From assembly GCA_963853835.1 (NCBI GenBank), contig OY970832.1, positions 2,996,001-3,060,000 on the forward strand: DNA of 64,000 nt, in the 5' to 3' direction. Each line of letters starts with the position of its first letter. The stretch's first letter is position 1. Positions 24,401 through 35,724 of this stretch are shown in pieces. Position numbers and translations under genes: made by a program. Below the pieces are notes generated by a model. The model was not told where the DNA came from and made no database searches. It worked only from the letters and a program-made list of their open reading frames with translations. The stretch comes from Calendula officinalis (lineage: Eukaryota > Streptophyta > Magnoliopsida > Asterales > Asteraceae).

Positions 24401-25469
24401 ATCTATTTTTTGAGTAAAATGAAATGGATAAAAAATTGGTTTAAATTTTTAGCTAAAATATATAATTTTTCTTGTTTGACCATTAGAAATAAAGCATAAC
24501 TTGAATCAACCCATTCATAAAAGTTCCTTTTTTTGTTGACCTCAAAACACTTTGTGTCTAAATTTCTTGTAGTTTATATAAAATATTTTGTGTTTAAATA
24601 AAATATAAAATATATATTTTTATTATAATCAAAATCTGTGTACAATTTATATAAAATGCTTATTAATTGAATTTGTGTACGAAATTTATATTTTTAGGTG
24701 AATCAAAATCTGTTTATGTGAGGAACTTGCCTACTACTGTTACGAGTCAAGAAATTCTTGAAGAGTTCAAGAACTTTGGGAGAATCAAGCATGATGGAGT
24801 CTTCTTAAAGAATCGCAAGGTTTATTTAACTTAATTTAATATTATTATTATTTTTTATGGATTCTAACTTTCAATTGTACAGGATGTTGGTATCTGCTTT
24901 GCTTTTGTCGAGTTTGAGGATGTCACTGGTGTTCAGAAAGCTATCGAGGTTTTACTTCAATATATTTTTTTTCAGTCTGACCCAAATACCAAAATTGCCC
25001 TTAGATGACAAAACCAGTTTTTAATCATCTTTATTAAATTTTAACTCTGTTTATATATATTATTATTATTATTATTATTATTTTCCTCTTTCTTTTTTCA
25101 GGCATCACCAATACAGCTAGCAGGAAGGCCAGTCTATATTGAAGAAAGGAGAGCAAACAGCAGCAGCAACGGTTCTCGTGGAGGAAGTACATATTTCATA
25201 AACCTTTTTAATTAAACAATTCTTTTAATGATATTAATTTTTTTTTTTTTTGTATCATTTTAAACCAACATCTTTGTGAACAAAATAAGTCATTGTTGGA
25301 TTTGTTTTTATTTCGACTGACCCGCCCATTTTGCAACCCGTTTTGAAAAGTCAAATAACTTGTTTTGAAAAATGGTTGATTTGTTTTAACAGGGGTAGGA
25401 AGAGGAGGGGGAAGAGGTCGTTATGGTGGTGTTTCAAATGGAAGAGGAAATGGATTCCGTAACTACTAA
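21401..25469 (+). CDS. G3BP-like protein: NTF2-like domain + RRM + RGG tail
   Basis: Nine exons: 21401-21439, 21572-21706, 22468-22774, 22887-23254, 24030-24192, 24698-24819, 24883-24948, 25102-25186 and 25393-25469, all with GT..AG introns and matching phases, giving 453 aa. Residues about 13-130 form an NTF2-like domain (VGSYFVQQYYQVLQQQPESV ... GYFVMNDIFHFV). A disordered middle rich in Q, N, E and P has a run of NQ repeats (from an AAAATC microsatellite at about 22992-23031). An RRM covers about 340-415, with RNP2 'VYVRNL' and RNP1 'GICFAFVEF'. The C terminus is GGR-rich (GRGGGRGRYGG). This is the architecture of Ras-GAP SH3-binding proteins, stress-granule RNA-binding factors in cytoplasm. 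Gene appears intact; the long introns hold GACCCGTTT-type repeat remnants. Confidence 0.92.
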
Positions 25470-26182
25470 AAAATGATCATAATATTTGGTTTTTGATCAT
25501 AATTTTGGTTTAAAACGCATGTTTAAATTTTGATTTTGAATGCACTTTACGAATGATGTTTCTATCTTGATGCATTTTATTTTTGCCGTTTTTGAAATTG
25601 TGGTGTCTTTGTGATTGTAATTTCATCTATACGTTGATCTTATTTCAAGTTAGACAGTGATAAATATGATGCAAATATCAAATAAATCTACTCACCTAAA
25701 CCTCAGATTACGATTCATCAGTTTAGGATTAATTTCACCAAGTTTCGGTTTATATATATAAAAAGCACATATTTTTATCTTTTGTTGGTGTTGCAACTGT
25801 AATTGTTGGCCATTGTGAGATGGTTTAATTTAGATATCAGTACGCGCTAAGAAAAAAATCAAATCACTTTAAATCATACTGGTTTCGGCCGGATTACGAA
25901 CTGAACCGATGACGTTTAGAACTGGACTGATGACGTTTAGAAATGGACTGAGAACTAAACAAGTTTTTCTAATTTTTTTTTCAATTTAATTTATCGTTAC
26001 ACATTTACACCTATCTTAATCTCACTTTATAGTCTTAAAATTTCACATATTTAGCTTTTCAATATTTAACATGTAATAACATATCATAATCGCTTCTTCC
26101 CACATATACCCCAAAGTTTACAATAAGGGTAAAATGTTAAATAAGTGAAAGTTTAGAGTCTAAATTCTAAAATAAGTAAATA

Positions 26183-26495
26183 CTTCCTCCGTATCAAAAT
26201 AAGTGACACACTTTCCATTTTTGGGTGTATCAAAATAAGTGACATACTTTGAAAACTTTCCTTATTTGGTAAAAATAGTGGGACCCATACCCACTAACTA
26301 TCCACTTTAATAAAGTGAAATTACCCTTATACCCTTACTTTTACTTTTAAAACTCATTAATATCACTTTATTCAAGGAAAGTGGGATCCATTATCCACTA
26401 ACTATGTACTTTAATATATTTTAACCCCTACTTTAATCTTTTGCCTCAAAAAATATATAAGCCAATTTATGTCACTTATTTTGATACGGAGGAAG
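26183..26495. mobile_element. Stowaway-like MITE (copy 4)
   Basis: CTTCCTCCGTATCAAAATAA at the left and its inverse TTTTGATACGGAGGAAG at the right, both next to TA. It is inverted relative to the copies at 1.7-3.0 kb and lies about 160 bp upstream of the Coa1-like start codon, so it may contribute promoter sequence. Confidence 0.8.
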
Positions 26496-26658
26496 TAACA
26501 TTTTAGAAAACATGTCCCATTATCACAATTCACAAACATCACTTGATAGAGTTAGAAAATTACATTCTACCCCCAATATTCTCCAACCCCCAAAACCTGA
26601 AATCGACAGTTTGGCGTTACTAGGGTTTATCACGCACATCAGCGTAACGAGAAACAGG

Positions 26659-28253
26659 ATGATTGGAAGGAGGTTTATCTCGCTATTCAAGCGCAATCCT
26701 TCTGCATCAAGGTATCAATTTGATGAATTTACAGTGTTTAATCCCAATTTCATTTGTAATCAATCATCTTAAACTCGAAATTGATAAAATGGCGGTGTGA
26801 TTTATTATAGCATCAGCTCAGCCAAAGTGGTGACGGAGGAAACAAATCCCAAATCATGGGGCCGGAGACTTGTTTCCGGTGGCTTGATTTGTGTCACCGG
26901 CGGTGTTGCCTTAAGCGCTCTTGATGACCTTATTATTTATCATGGTTGTAGCAGGTAATAACTTTTAATGAGCTGTTTTAGCTTCAGAATTGATGCGGAA
27001 ATTATTAACATGTCCACAAAATAGAATAATGGCCTAAATTTATGATGAAATCCATATGAATTTTGTGTTGGGATACTTAGGATCATAATCGACAGGCAGC
27101 TGAATTCAAATAACCTAACCAGCAGATACATAAAATCAATAAACAGAAGTAATTGATTTTCCCCTTTCAAATTTTGACATTTTTGAAATCTGGTGTGGCA
27201 AATTCTGTATATATTAGCAATTTGTAACGATAACACTTGCATAATTTTGCCAAAAAAATTGTATTTTTTCAGTAAAGCTATGGAAAAAGCAAGCAAAAAT
27301 CAAGCTGTAATAGATGCAATTGGAGAACCAATTGCAAGAGGTCCTTGGTATAATGCATCACTTGCAGTTACTCACAAAAGGCACTCTGTTTCTTGCACTT
27401 TTCCTGTTAGTGGGCCCAACGGGACCGGAATTTTTCAACTAAGGGCTGTTCGTGATGCAGGTAAATAATCCGTATTTATTCATTATATTAATTAATATTT
27501 ACGTTAATTATCATGTTATTTTCAGTTAGTAGATAATTCACAATATCAGCCCCGTTTACTCATGATTGGGCCTATTCTGCTTTTTTTTTTATCTCTAACT
27601 GGTCAAATGGGACAATGTAAAAAAGTTAGTTAAAAGAGTTGGGTTGACTGAGTCAAACGGGCCAACAGTATCCCAAAATGAATCTTTTATGCATATAAAC
27701 TGCAAATTTTCCTTGTTAAAAAAAGATTAATATTTCAATAATTTAGTCTTGTAATCATATTTATCACACTATCTATCTATATTAAGTTCAAAATTTTCAA
27801 CGAAATGTGTTTCGGGCCAACCCATCCCGAACCTAGAAAAGTTACCAGTTTTGACTTTTGACCACACCCAATTTCGACCCATTACCCAACCAGACCAACC
27901 CACCCACTTTACCACCTCAATTTTGCCCTCCATCTTCCAAAATTCTCAATTTGACACAAAATTTAGTAGTTCTTGTATGAAACTTGTTTGTTCTTCTTTT
28001 AACTGTTACATTTCATGTTTATAATTATATGCAAACAGAAGAAAGCTGGCTATCATTTTTCCGACCACGAGACTGGGAAATCTTAATAATGGAAGCACTT
28101 TTACACGTTCCCGAAAACGAAGAAAAAAACCGAACATTTAGAATTAGTTTATCTGATGAAATGTCCACATCAGCATGCCAGCCGTGCATCACGGGTTGCC
28201 CCACAACCCAAGAACCAAACACTACTCAAAACAAACACCCTCAAACCACTTAA
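26659..28253 (+). CDS. Coa1-like (cytochrome oxidase assembly protein 1 family) mitochondrial protein
   Basis: Four exons: 26659-26711, 26811-26954, 27273-27460 and 28039-28253, phases compatible, 199 aa. The N terminus MIGRRFISLFKRNPSASR is a basic amphipathic presequence typical of mitochondrial import. A membrane helix follows at about residues 36-58 (GGLICVTGGVALSALDDLII). The globular part has AIGEPIARGPWYNASLAVTH, CTFPVSGPNGTG and DWEILIMEALLHVP, which fit the plant version of the Coa1/DUF1783 family. I chose the ATG at 26659 because the upstream in-frame ATG (26512) would put a non-presequence-like segment first. Coa1 acts at the inner membrane in COX1 maturation in fungi; the plant role is inferred. 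The gene looks intact. Confidence 0.75.
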
Positions 28254-28846
28254 ATCAATTTGAAATTTCACACATATTCATTCAGTTGCAATTATCAATA
28301 AAAACTTTGCTTATAAAGTATACACTTTTGGTAACTTGTTCTAGCGTGATGTGGACTCGTTATTTTTGTTCGATGTTTTGATGGAATATGTTTTATATGA
28401 TATTGTTTTAGTACACTGAGAATTTAATATTTTTTTATAACTCGTGACGAAATTATTTGTTAAGAGTATGAAATGAAGTTTCTTTATATTGTCTAGCGCT
28501 CATTTCCTTGTATAGTAAGGGTATGGTTAAGATGTATTCAACCGTATCCAACTTATCATGTATTGTTAATGTATGTAACGTATTTTCAATTTGTATTACA
28601 TGTGTAATATACTTTAAATTCTCATTATTTGTATCTCACCTCCTATAACTAACATGTTGATGTGGTTGGCTTATATGGTTGCCAATGTGACAAAAAAAAT
28701 TATTACACATAAGTTCATTTTAATGTAAGTAGCACGGATTAAGAATGGTTTAATCATCATTTTTTGCACAATAAAAGTCTTTATATGTTTGATCATCCAA
28801 GTTGAGTACTTATATTGATAAAAAAAATGTAGGATGAATTATGTTA
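28254..28846. other. 3' flank and intergenic, no gene recognised
   Basis: AT-rich with a polyadenylation-like AATAAA near 28298. Nothing else was delimited. Confidence 0.4.
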
Positions 28847-29043
28847 CTCCCTCCGTCTCAGATTAATTGTCCACTAGATAAAAGTCACATAATTTTATAA
28901 AAAAACAATTATTGCTCTGTCCACCAATAAAATCTCATATTTATCCACTTATAATTCATATGATTGGTTGTAATTTGAAATTGATACCTATTTTGGGACA
29001 AACTAAAATAGTAAGGTGGATAATAAAAATAGGACGGAAGGAT
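28847..29043. mobile_element. Stowaway-like MITE (CTCCCTCCGTC type)
   Basis: It starts CTCCCTCCGTCTCAGATTAA next to TA and ends with the inverse-like AGGACGGAAGGA. A MULE is inserted at its right edge. Confidence 0.55.
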
Positions 29044-29046
29044 TAA

Positions 29047-30097
29047 GAGTTAATTGCAAAAATGGTCCTTGTGGTTTGGTCAAATTGCACTTTTGGTCCT
29101 TATGTTTCATTAAATGCAGGCGCGGTACCCATGGTTTGCGTTTTTGTGCACTCGTGGTCCCTCCCCTCTAACACTGTTAAATATGTCCGCTAATTAGAGG
29201 GCATTTTGATCATTTCACCAATTTGGTCCCACCTAAACCCAAACCTTTCTCTTTCCCCTCCCTTGTTCTAATTTTCTTTTACTTTTCTCTTTACTCTTCC
29301 CAGAAAATGAACATTTACATGAACAAACCCAGATTGATAAATGTGAACTTGATTTGAACAAACAAAACCAACTGACTGTCACAAATATACTATAATCAAA
29401 CTATAACCAGGCAAGTTCATGGAAGTGGTGATTCTGACGAAATGAAACAAATACTAAATTGAATGTGGGGTAAATTGCCAGCCGTGATCTATTGGCGGTG
29501 GCAATTTCTTCAAAAACCATTTGAAAAAACCATCTCCAAATCTGAGATCTAGGGCAAAATTAAAGAAAAAGACTAGCAGGGGGTGGGGTGGCGACAATCA
29601 AATAGACGAACCGGCATGGGATGCCGACGACCTAAGTGGTACCGGATGACCTAAAACAACATGATGATGACCCCCGACTGCCGGAGATCATGATGGGTTT
29701 TCCCGACACCTGGTTCACCTGCTTTCGCTGGCGTCTTCTCCGGCAGATCTGAAACCTCTTGCAGATCTGAAATCTCTTGCAGACCTGAAACGATGATGAC
29801 CCCCGACCGCCTTCAGATTAGGTCGCCGGAGATGGAGATGTGTATCTTTGATTTTTAGTTTTAGGGTTTAGTGTGTGTGCAGAGAGAGTGGAAAAGAGAT
29901 AGGATAGGGATGGTGGGACCAAATTGGTGAAATGACCAAAATGCCCTCTAATTAACGGACATATTTAACAGCGTTAGGGGGAGGGACCATGGGTGCACAA
30001 AAACGCAAACCATAGGTACCGCGCTTACACTTAATGAAACATAAGGACCAAACGTGCAATCTGACCAAACCACGGGGATCATTCTTGCAATTAACTC
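29047..30097. mobile_element. MULE-type non-autonomous element with long TIRs
   Basis: The TIRs are about 185 bp, beginning GAGTTAATTGCAAAAATGGT and ending GCAATTAACTC. A perfect 9-bp target duplication, AAGGATTAA, lies at 29038-29046 and 30098-30106. The interior (about 29280-29870) has CCCCCGACCGCC and AGATCTGAAAC motifs repeated in a gene-leader-like stretch, but I could not identify a source gene. Its terminal motif GAGTTAATT is shared with the Pack-MULE at 5279. Confidence 0.85.
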
Positions 30098-30106
30098 AAG
30101 GATTAA

Positions 30107-31011
30107 TTGATAAAGTTATAAAACCAAGAATCTAAATAGAGGTATTTTGCTGCGTGAATTTAAATAGAGGAATGGTAATATGGCATAACGTGTTGAGTGG
30201 TCAAGTGGGGCGTGCAAATGGATATAGAAAAGGGGTTTAGAGTCGTATCTGGTGGTAATTATCAAGTAAGATTTTCTGGGTTTTGTCTGTTTTGGAGGCC
30301 CACTTTACAAACTGCAACTTTGACCACAATTGCCCTAAAATAAAATAATTTTTTTTGACTCAGTAAGTTAGTGTTTTGACATATTCAGTGACATCCAAAT
30401 GGACAGTATGTATTACTCGAATATATATCCTTTTTTGGGGAATAGAATAAAACGATTGATTTGGTTACTTTACTTCTGGACCTCTGGTTAAGGTTTAATT
30501 TGTGAAAAATATTGCTTACGTCTTAATCCATACATAATAACTATATAGAGAAAATAATAACGAGTCTGTTATTTATATCAAAAAACTCATTTTTTATATA
30601 TAAATATGAAGGTTATAAAAAAATAATGAAGTCGAAACAAATTTATGTAAATATTATACTTCGCAGCGAGATTTGAACCCGTAATCATAATCTAATGAGT
30701 AAAATATTTTAACATCTTATACCGTTAGGCTACAAACTCTTAGTATGATGCAGTTACTTGTATCGAAACTATGAATGCATACTTTACGTGTATGACAAAA
30801 TTTTATGTGAATAAGTCGTCTCCATTAAAGCCCTAGATAAAAATTGAATTCGTTTTAGAGGGTTTCTAAGTTCTAACGGTGGGTTATTGTCGTTAGCTTT
30901 TTCAGTTTATGTTGCAAATAACGTTTTAATAATAATATTAGTTAATTTGTTTCTAGAAATGGAAAAACGGAGAGTACAAGTCACGCACGCGCAGCTTTAG
31001 GTACACTATTA
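30107..31011. other. Intergenic with a tRNA-like stretch
   Basis: At about 30664-30745 the minus strand has tRNA-like features (GCAGCGAGATTTGAACCCG as inverted T-arm, TTAGGCTAC as inverted D-arm). It is degenerate and probably SINE-derived rather than a working tRNA. No gene recognised. Confidence 0.35.
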
Positions 31012-31803
31012 GGTGCTGTTTGGTTCGCAGAATTTTTCTGATGGAATTGAAATCTAGGAATGAATTGGAATCCGTCAGGAATTGGAATCCAATTCCATAC
31101 TCTGTTTGGTTGGCATGGAAGGGAATTGGAATCCAATTCAATATTATATTTGGTCGACATGAATTGGAATTGGAATTGGAATTATCTAAAATGACGAATT
31201 TATCCTTATTACTGGTAGTGGTTAGTTGGTAGTGTGGGTGGTGGTGGTGGCGGTGGGTAGTGGTGGGTGGTGGTGATGGTGGATGGTGGCGACGGTGGTG
31301 GATGATGGTGGTGGTGGCGGTGTTGGCGGTGGCGGAGGTGGCGGTGGGTGGCAGAGGCGGTGGTTGGTGGTGGCGGTGGGTGGTGGTTGGTGGCGGCGGC
31401 GGTGGTGGGTGGCGGCGAAGGTGGTGGTGTCGTGTGGGGTGGTGGTTGGTGGTGGCGGCGGTGGGTGGTGGTTGATGGTGGTGGCGGCGGTGGTTGGTGG
31501 CGGTAGGTGGTTGTGGCGGTGACGGTTGGTGGTGGTGGCGGTGGGTGGAGGTGGTCGCGGTAGGTGAAGGGTATAAAGGTAAAATAAACATTCCATCCAA
31601 CCTTGGAATTCAATTCCATCAACATTTGGATGAAATTATGTTGATGGAATTGAGATTACTTCATTTGGTGGAATGTTTCCATCATTTAGGAATCCAATTC
31701 CATCCTTTTTTTTGAACCAAACACTGGAATTGAGATTACTTCATTTGGTGGAATTGAATTCCAAATCCCTCAGATTCCATTACTTTCCAGCGAACCAAAC
31801 ACC
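31012..31803. mobile_element. Inverted-repeat element with a GGT-rich minisatellite core
   Basis: The left end GGTGCTGTTTGGTTCGCAG and the right end CAGCGAACCAAACACC are inverted. AATTGGAATTCC-type motifs recur near both ends. About 31225-31560 is almost pure GGTGGTGGC-type repeat on the + strand, which makes long artificial His/Pro/Thr or Gly/Trp frames. It is a small DNA transposon of hAT or Harbinger type; the class is uncertain because no clean target duplication was seen. Confidence 0.55.
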
Positions 31804-33143
31804 ATCTTACTTTTCAATAAAGAATTAAGTCGTTCTCGACGGCGGTCACCTACTATTTCTATGCAATTGTCCGTTAAATGCTAAAATATGTGTGTCAAAA
31901 ACGTTTATCTAATTATAATCTCAATTATACATTACTAGCTAGATATTCGCATAATATAACGACGGGTACATTTTAACTATAATTTGTGCTGATCAATTGT
32001 TAAGTGGTGGTGACAATAGTGATGGTGATTGGTGATGGTCGCGAATGATGGGTGGTGTTGTGGTTGTTGTGATGGTGGGCGGCGGTAATTTAATTTTTTT
32101 AAGTTTTCGAGATTAATAAAAATAATTATAGTGAAGTAATAAAAATATGTTCTATTATCTCAGTTGGTTAAGATATTGTTTTCATAATCCAGAGATTGCA
32201 AGTTCAAATCTTACACAGTTCATATTTTTTATAAACACAAATTTGACCCGAAATAATAAGTATGTTGACTGAAAATTAAGACTTGATAATTTAAAAACGT
32301 TTCAAACGCATTATATATGGTAGGCTTAGGATCCGGTGATGACTTAAAAATTGGTGAGGACTGCGAAAACAATTTCAACCAATCATTTTTTAAAAATTGG
32401 ATCGTTGTCAGAATTTTAGGATCTTTATAAGGATGACAATGATCCTGAGATCTGAAAATGATCCTAATTTTTAAAAATGATTAGTTAAGAATTGTCTTTA
32501 CAGTTCTTACCAAAATTTAAATTCCTCACCCGATCTCACTTCATATATGATAAATATATATAATATATACGGAGTATATGATTTTTTTACATGCTCCTTT
32601 GAGCATATGATAAGATGCAACTAATGAACTTTAAATTTCTTTTATGTAAATAAAAAAACACATTTAATATATCTTCTAAAAAGACAAATATATATACTTC
32701 ATTAATATTTAATACTAATATATTATTATTCTAAATGATTAGTTTAATGACTGGCTGAGTATCCGTTTCACAAAATCTATCTTTTCTTTCTGACGCCGAG
32801 TTATTTGCATCAGAGATTGAAGGGATCTAGTTTGTGATTCATTAGAGGGTTTTAATCCCCATTTAAGCTATAGTTAGTGGAAAAAGGAATGAGATTAGTT
32901 GTACAATTTAACTCCGTATTTGATATTAATCGTGTAATATTGTGTTTTGGTTGTTTTGGTGAAACTTAAGTTTGGTGGTGGTCTTGTTTAGGCCTAGTCT
33001 TTTGGTTGGTTTGCATTAGTAAACGGTTATGGGTCTTTGTCAAAGACGTACACCCAATAATTCGTATTTGGTTAAATGTTTGAATCATGAATAGTTATTA
33101 GCAAAGATTTCTGACCAATTAAGTTACTCCTATAGTAGATGCT
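31804..33143. other. Intergenic with a tRNA-like SINE remnant
   Basis: Near 32148-32225 there is a degenerate tRNA-like head (CTCAGTTGGTTAAGAT ... AAGTTCAAATCTTA), preceded by GGTGGTGAT-type repeats. The same combination occurs at 50890-51085, which suggests one dispersed SINE family. No gene recognised. Confidence 0.4.
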
Positions 33144-33156
33144 AATTAGATGAATA

Positions 33157-33795
33157 TTTTTTTTTTTTAACAGCAAAACAGGAACCAAACCAGGAGCTAC
33201 GGCAAAGCCGTCACCCCCGGCAAGGAACCAACGAAGATCATATATACATAGGCTAGCAAAACTAGCAAAAGATACAAAGAAAAAGAAACCACCTACAAGA
33301 AAACACCACAACTACGCCTTCTAACGCCTAAATAAATACAAAATAAAAAAATATTACCAACAAAGAACTAGTACTTGAAATCTACATCACCATAGACTTT
33401 AAAGATATTCGTCCAAAACGTAAAGTCGAACCTCCAATCAAACTTCCTTCTTCCATTAGATGATCCATGGATCGGAAACCCACATACCCCACTCTGCACT
33501 TCCCCAACTAATTTTTGATCTATGTTTAATCCAAAAAAATGACTGAGCTTGAGCAAGCGAAATGATTGACTCCTTGCCTCTATCTTTTTTATTAAAAACA
33601 CAATCATTCCTTGATAACCAAATTAACCACAAAATCGTGTAGATTGACACTAAATACTGTTGGACCTTCTGTTTTGAAGCTTGAATTTTGTAAATCCATT
33701 CCATTATATGATTTAAGCAGTGCATATCCCTAATATCGATACCCCACCATCTGCAAAATTCTACCCATGTCTCCCTTGTTTTCTGACAATCCCAA
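33157..33795 (-). mobile_element. 5'-truncated LINE (non-LTR retrotransposon) insertion
   Basis: On the minus strand the coding remnant (about 33456-33795) reads CRWWGIDIRD, YTILWLIWLSRNDCVFNKKD and SFFWIKHRSK, typical of the C-terminal zf-RVT/RNase H-adjacent region of plant L1-type LINEs. A poly-A tail (T-run at 33157-33168) marks the 3' end. A 13-bp target duplication, AATTAGATGAATA, lies at 33144-33156 and 33796-33808. The reverse transcriptase itself is missing. Confidence 0.88.
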
Positions 33796-33808
33796 AATTA
33801 GATGAATA

Positions 33809-35724
33809 TAACTATTTATATATTATATTGTTTTTTTTAATCTCTAGATGATATTATTCTATTGACCACCACTTATCACCACAATCACTACTACACCATC
33901 ACAACGCGTTACCACCCACCACCATCATTACTACACCATCACAATTATTATCTTCATCGCAAAATATAATTACATGATATCTGACTCCACATTAACCACC
34001 TAAAACATGACATAAAATATTCAAAACAAAGCGGAAAAATAACATCCTGACGATTTTATCCCGATCATCATCATTCACAATAATCACTTTATTCCACAAA
34101 CCCCAAAAAGGCTTAAATCGTAGAGGAAATAACATATCGTGGAGTACTCGTTAACTTTAAAACCGTTGCCTTTGAATAATGTCTACCACCGATCTAACTA
34201 CAAGTTGCTACTCTTTAGCTATACGAAAGTTATTTTTTGTAGATTTAAAATTGGAAAAGACGAATTGTAAAATCCACGTGGCAGGGTAAATTTCAAAAAG
34301 TCGTACCTGAGGAGACTTTATTGGACCCCACATCTTGTCGGCTTGTCGTCTGGATTCTTTGTCATTGTCTTCTTCTCCCCAGTTTCTCTTCTCCCTACGA
34401 TATTTTGTTTACCAAACTTTATTGCTTATATTTATCTTTTCGCCCTTTACCTTCAAAAAATGTTACAATTACCCCTTTACAACATGTCACGTTTTTATAT
34501 GTTTTACACAATAAACCCTCGTTAATTTACCATAGAGTAATAGTCTAATTTTGCTGTGTTATGGCTTTTTATTATGTGTATTATTGTAGATGATCAACCG
34601 ATCAAGCAAAATACAACAATATTCTCGATTACGATGGATAGAAATTAGCAAGAGAGTTACTTAAAGATCTTAAATTTGATAACGGGATGTATAAATAATT
34701 TTTGCATGGAAAAGAGTGTAAGTTTAATATTTGAAAAATATGAGGAATTTTATTAGAATTAAACTACTCGTATTATTTAGTATCCAACTTGTCAAGAATA
34801 AAATTTCGCTGACAAGTTTGCCAAAAAATAAAATTTACTATTTATAATGCAAGAGAAAGTTGTTTTCTAGACAACTAAAGAAATTTTGTCAGTTCTTGGT
34901 TCAGTTCCGGTTGGTTTTTGATGCGGTTCAAGACATCATAAGTTTGATTCTCAGTCTGACCAAAATTATTTTCTCATTTCTCAGTTCTATACGGTTTCGA
35001 ATGATTTAATTTGATTTTTGAACTATGTACATTCAATTTAGATGACTTTGAAACAATTTTCACCCATAAGTTTAAAGTGTATAACCAAAGTATGTTTTAT
35101 TTACTCAAGACATGAATTATTCTAAAAGTTTCTTTAACTTGGACTTTACCCAAAAAAGCTAATTTTTAGATTCTTGTTTTCCTTTATCTTTTTTTTCTTT
35201 CTTTATTGGTGCATAGGATTCTATTCTTTAAACCAAAACAATTTAATTAAAAACCACTTACAAAAAAAGAAAAACATAGGAACTTTTGCTTTTATGAAAG
35301 CAACTTTCACAGAAAGAAATACAAGAAGAAAAAGTCAGCTTTGTTGTGTTGTACTCTTATCATATGTATTGTGCAGAATTACTTGTACTTTTTCTTGAGA
35401 AATTCAGATGAATAAAAAACAGCCATAATTATGGGTAATCCAGAACTTCTTTTTTATTGGTGGGGACAAAGTGTTTAATACAAATGAAAACAAAGAGAAA
35501 AATAAAAGTGTGTGTGTTTGTGTGTGTGGGGACAAAGTTAGGAGAAATCGATGATGAATTGTGGGACGCACAAAGCCGACACGTGGGTCCCACCCTCCAC
35601 CACCACCCCATACCCCCACCCCATATGTTTTCTTTTTGCACCAAAACTCAAATCCCCTGTTTTCTTGAATTTTTTCTAACAAAGTTTCAATCTTTCTTTG
35701 TAAAGATTCAATCTTTTTTGTAAA
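33809..35724. other. Intergenic and Aux/IAA promoter region
   Basis: It includes CACCACCATCA-type simple repeats (33868-33950), a G-box-like CCACGTGG at about 34274, TGTCGG at about 34337, and a leader-like stretch from about 35600. No other gene recognised. Confidence 0.45.
35576..35593. promoter_or_regulatory. Overlapping auxin-response element, G-box and GGGTCCCAC site
   Basis: CCGACA (reverse complement of the strong ARF site TGTCGG) overlaps CACGTG (G-box), which overlaps GGGTCCCAC (TCP-like). It lies about 130-150 bases before the Aux/IAA ATG. The motifs are seen directly; their function is inferred from known ARF, bZIP/bHLH and TCP preferences. Confidence 0.5.

Noticed and set aside
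26512..26658. Upstream in-frame ATG of the Coa1-like gene
   Set aside because: The added segment is not presequence-like, whereas the ATG at 26659 starts a typical basic mitochondrial presequence. It remains an alternative.
30953..31625. Long His/Pro/Thr-rich and Gly/Trp-rich reading frames on both strands
   Set aside because: They are produced by the GGTGGTGGC simple repeat in overlapping frames inside a transposon; no domain, splice signal or start context supports them.
32148..32225. Possible tRNA gene
   Set aside because: D-arm and T-arm are recognisable but acceptor and anticodon stems do not pair; better read as a SINE remnant.
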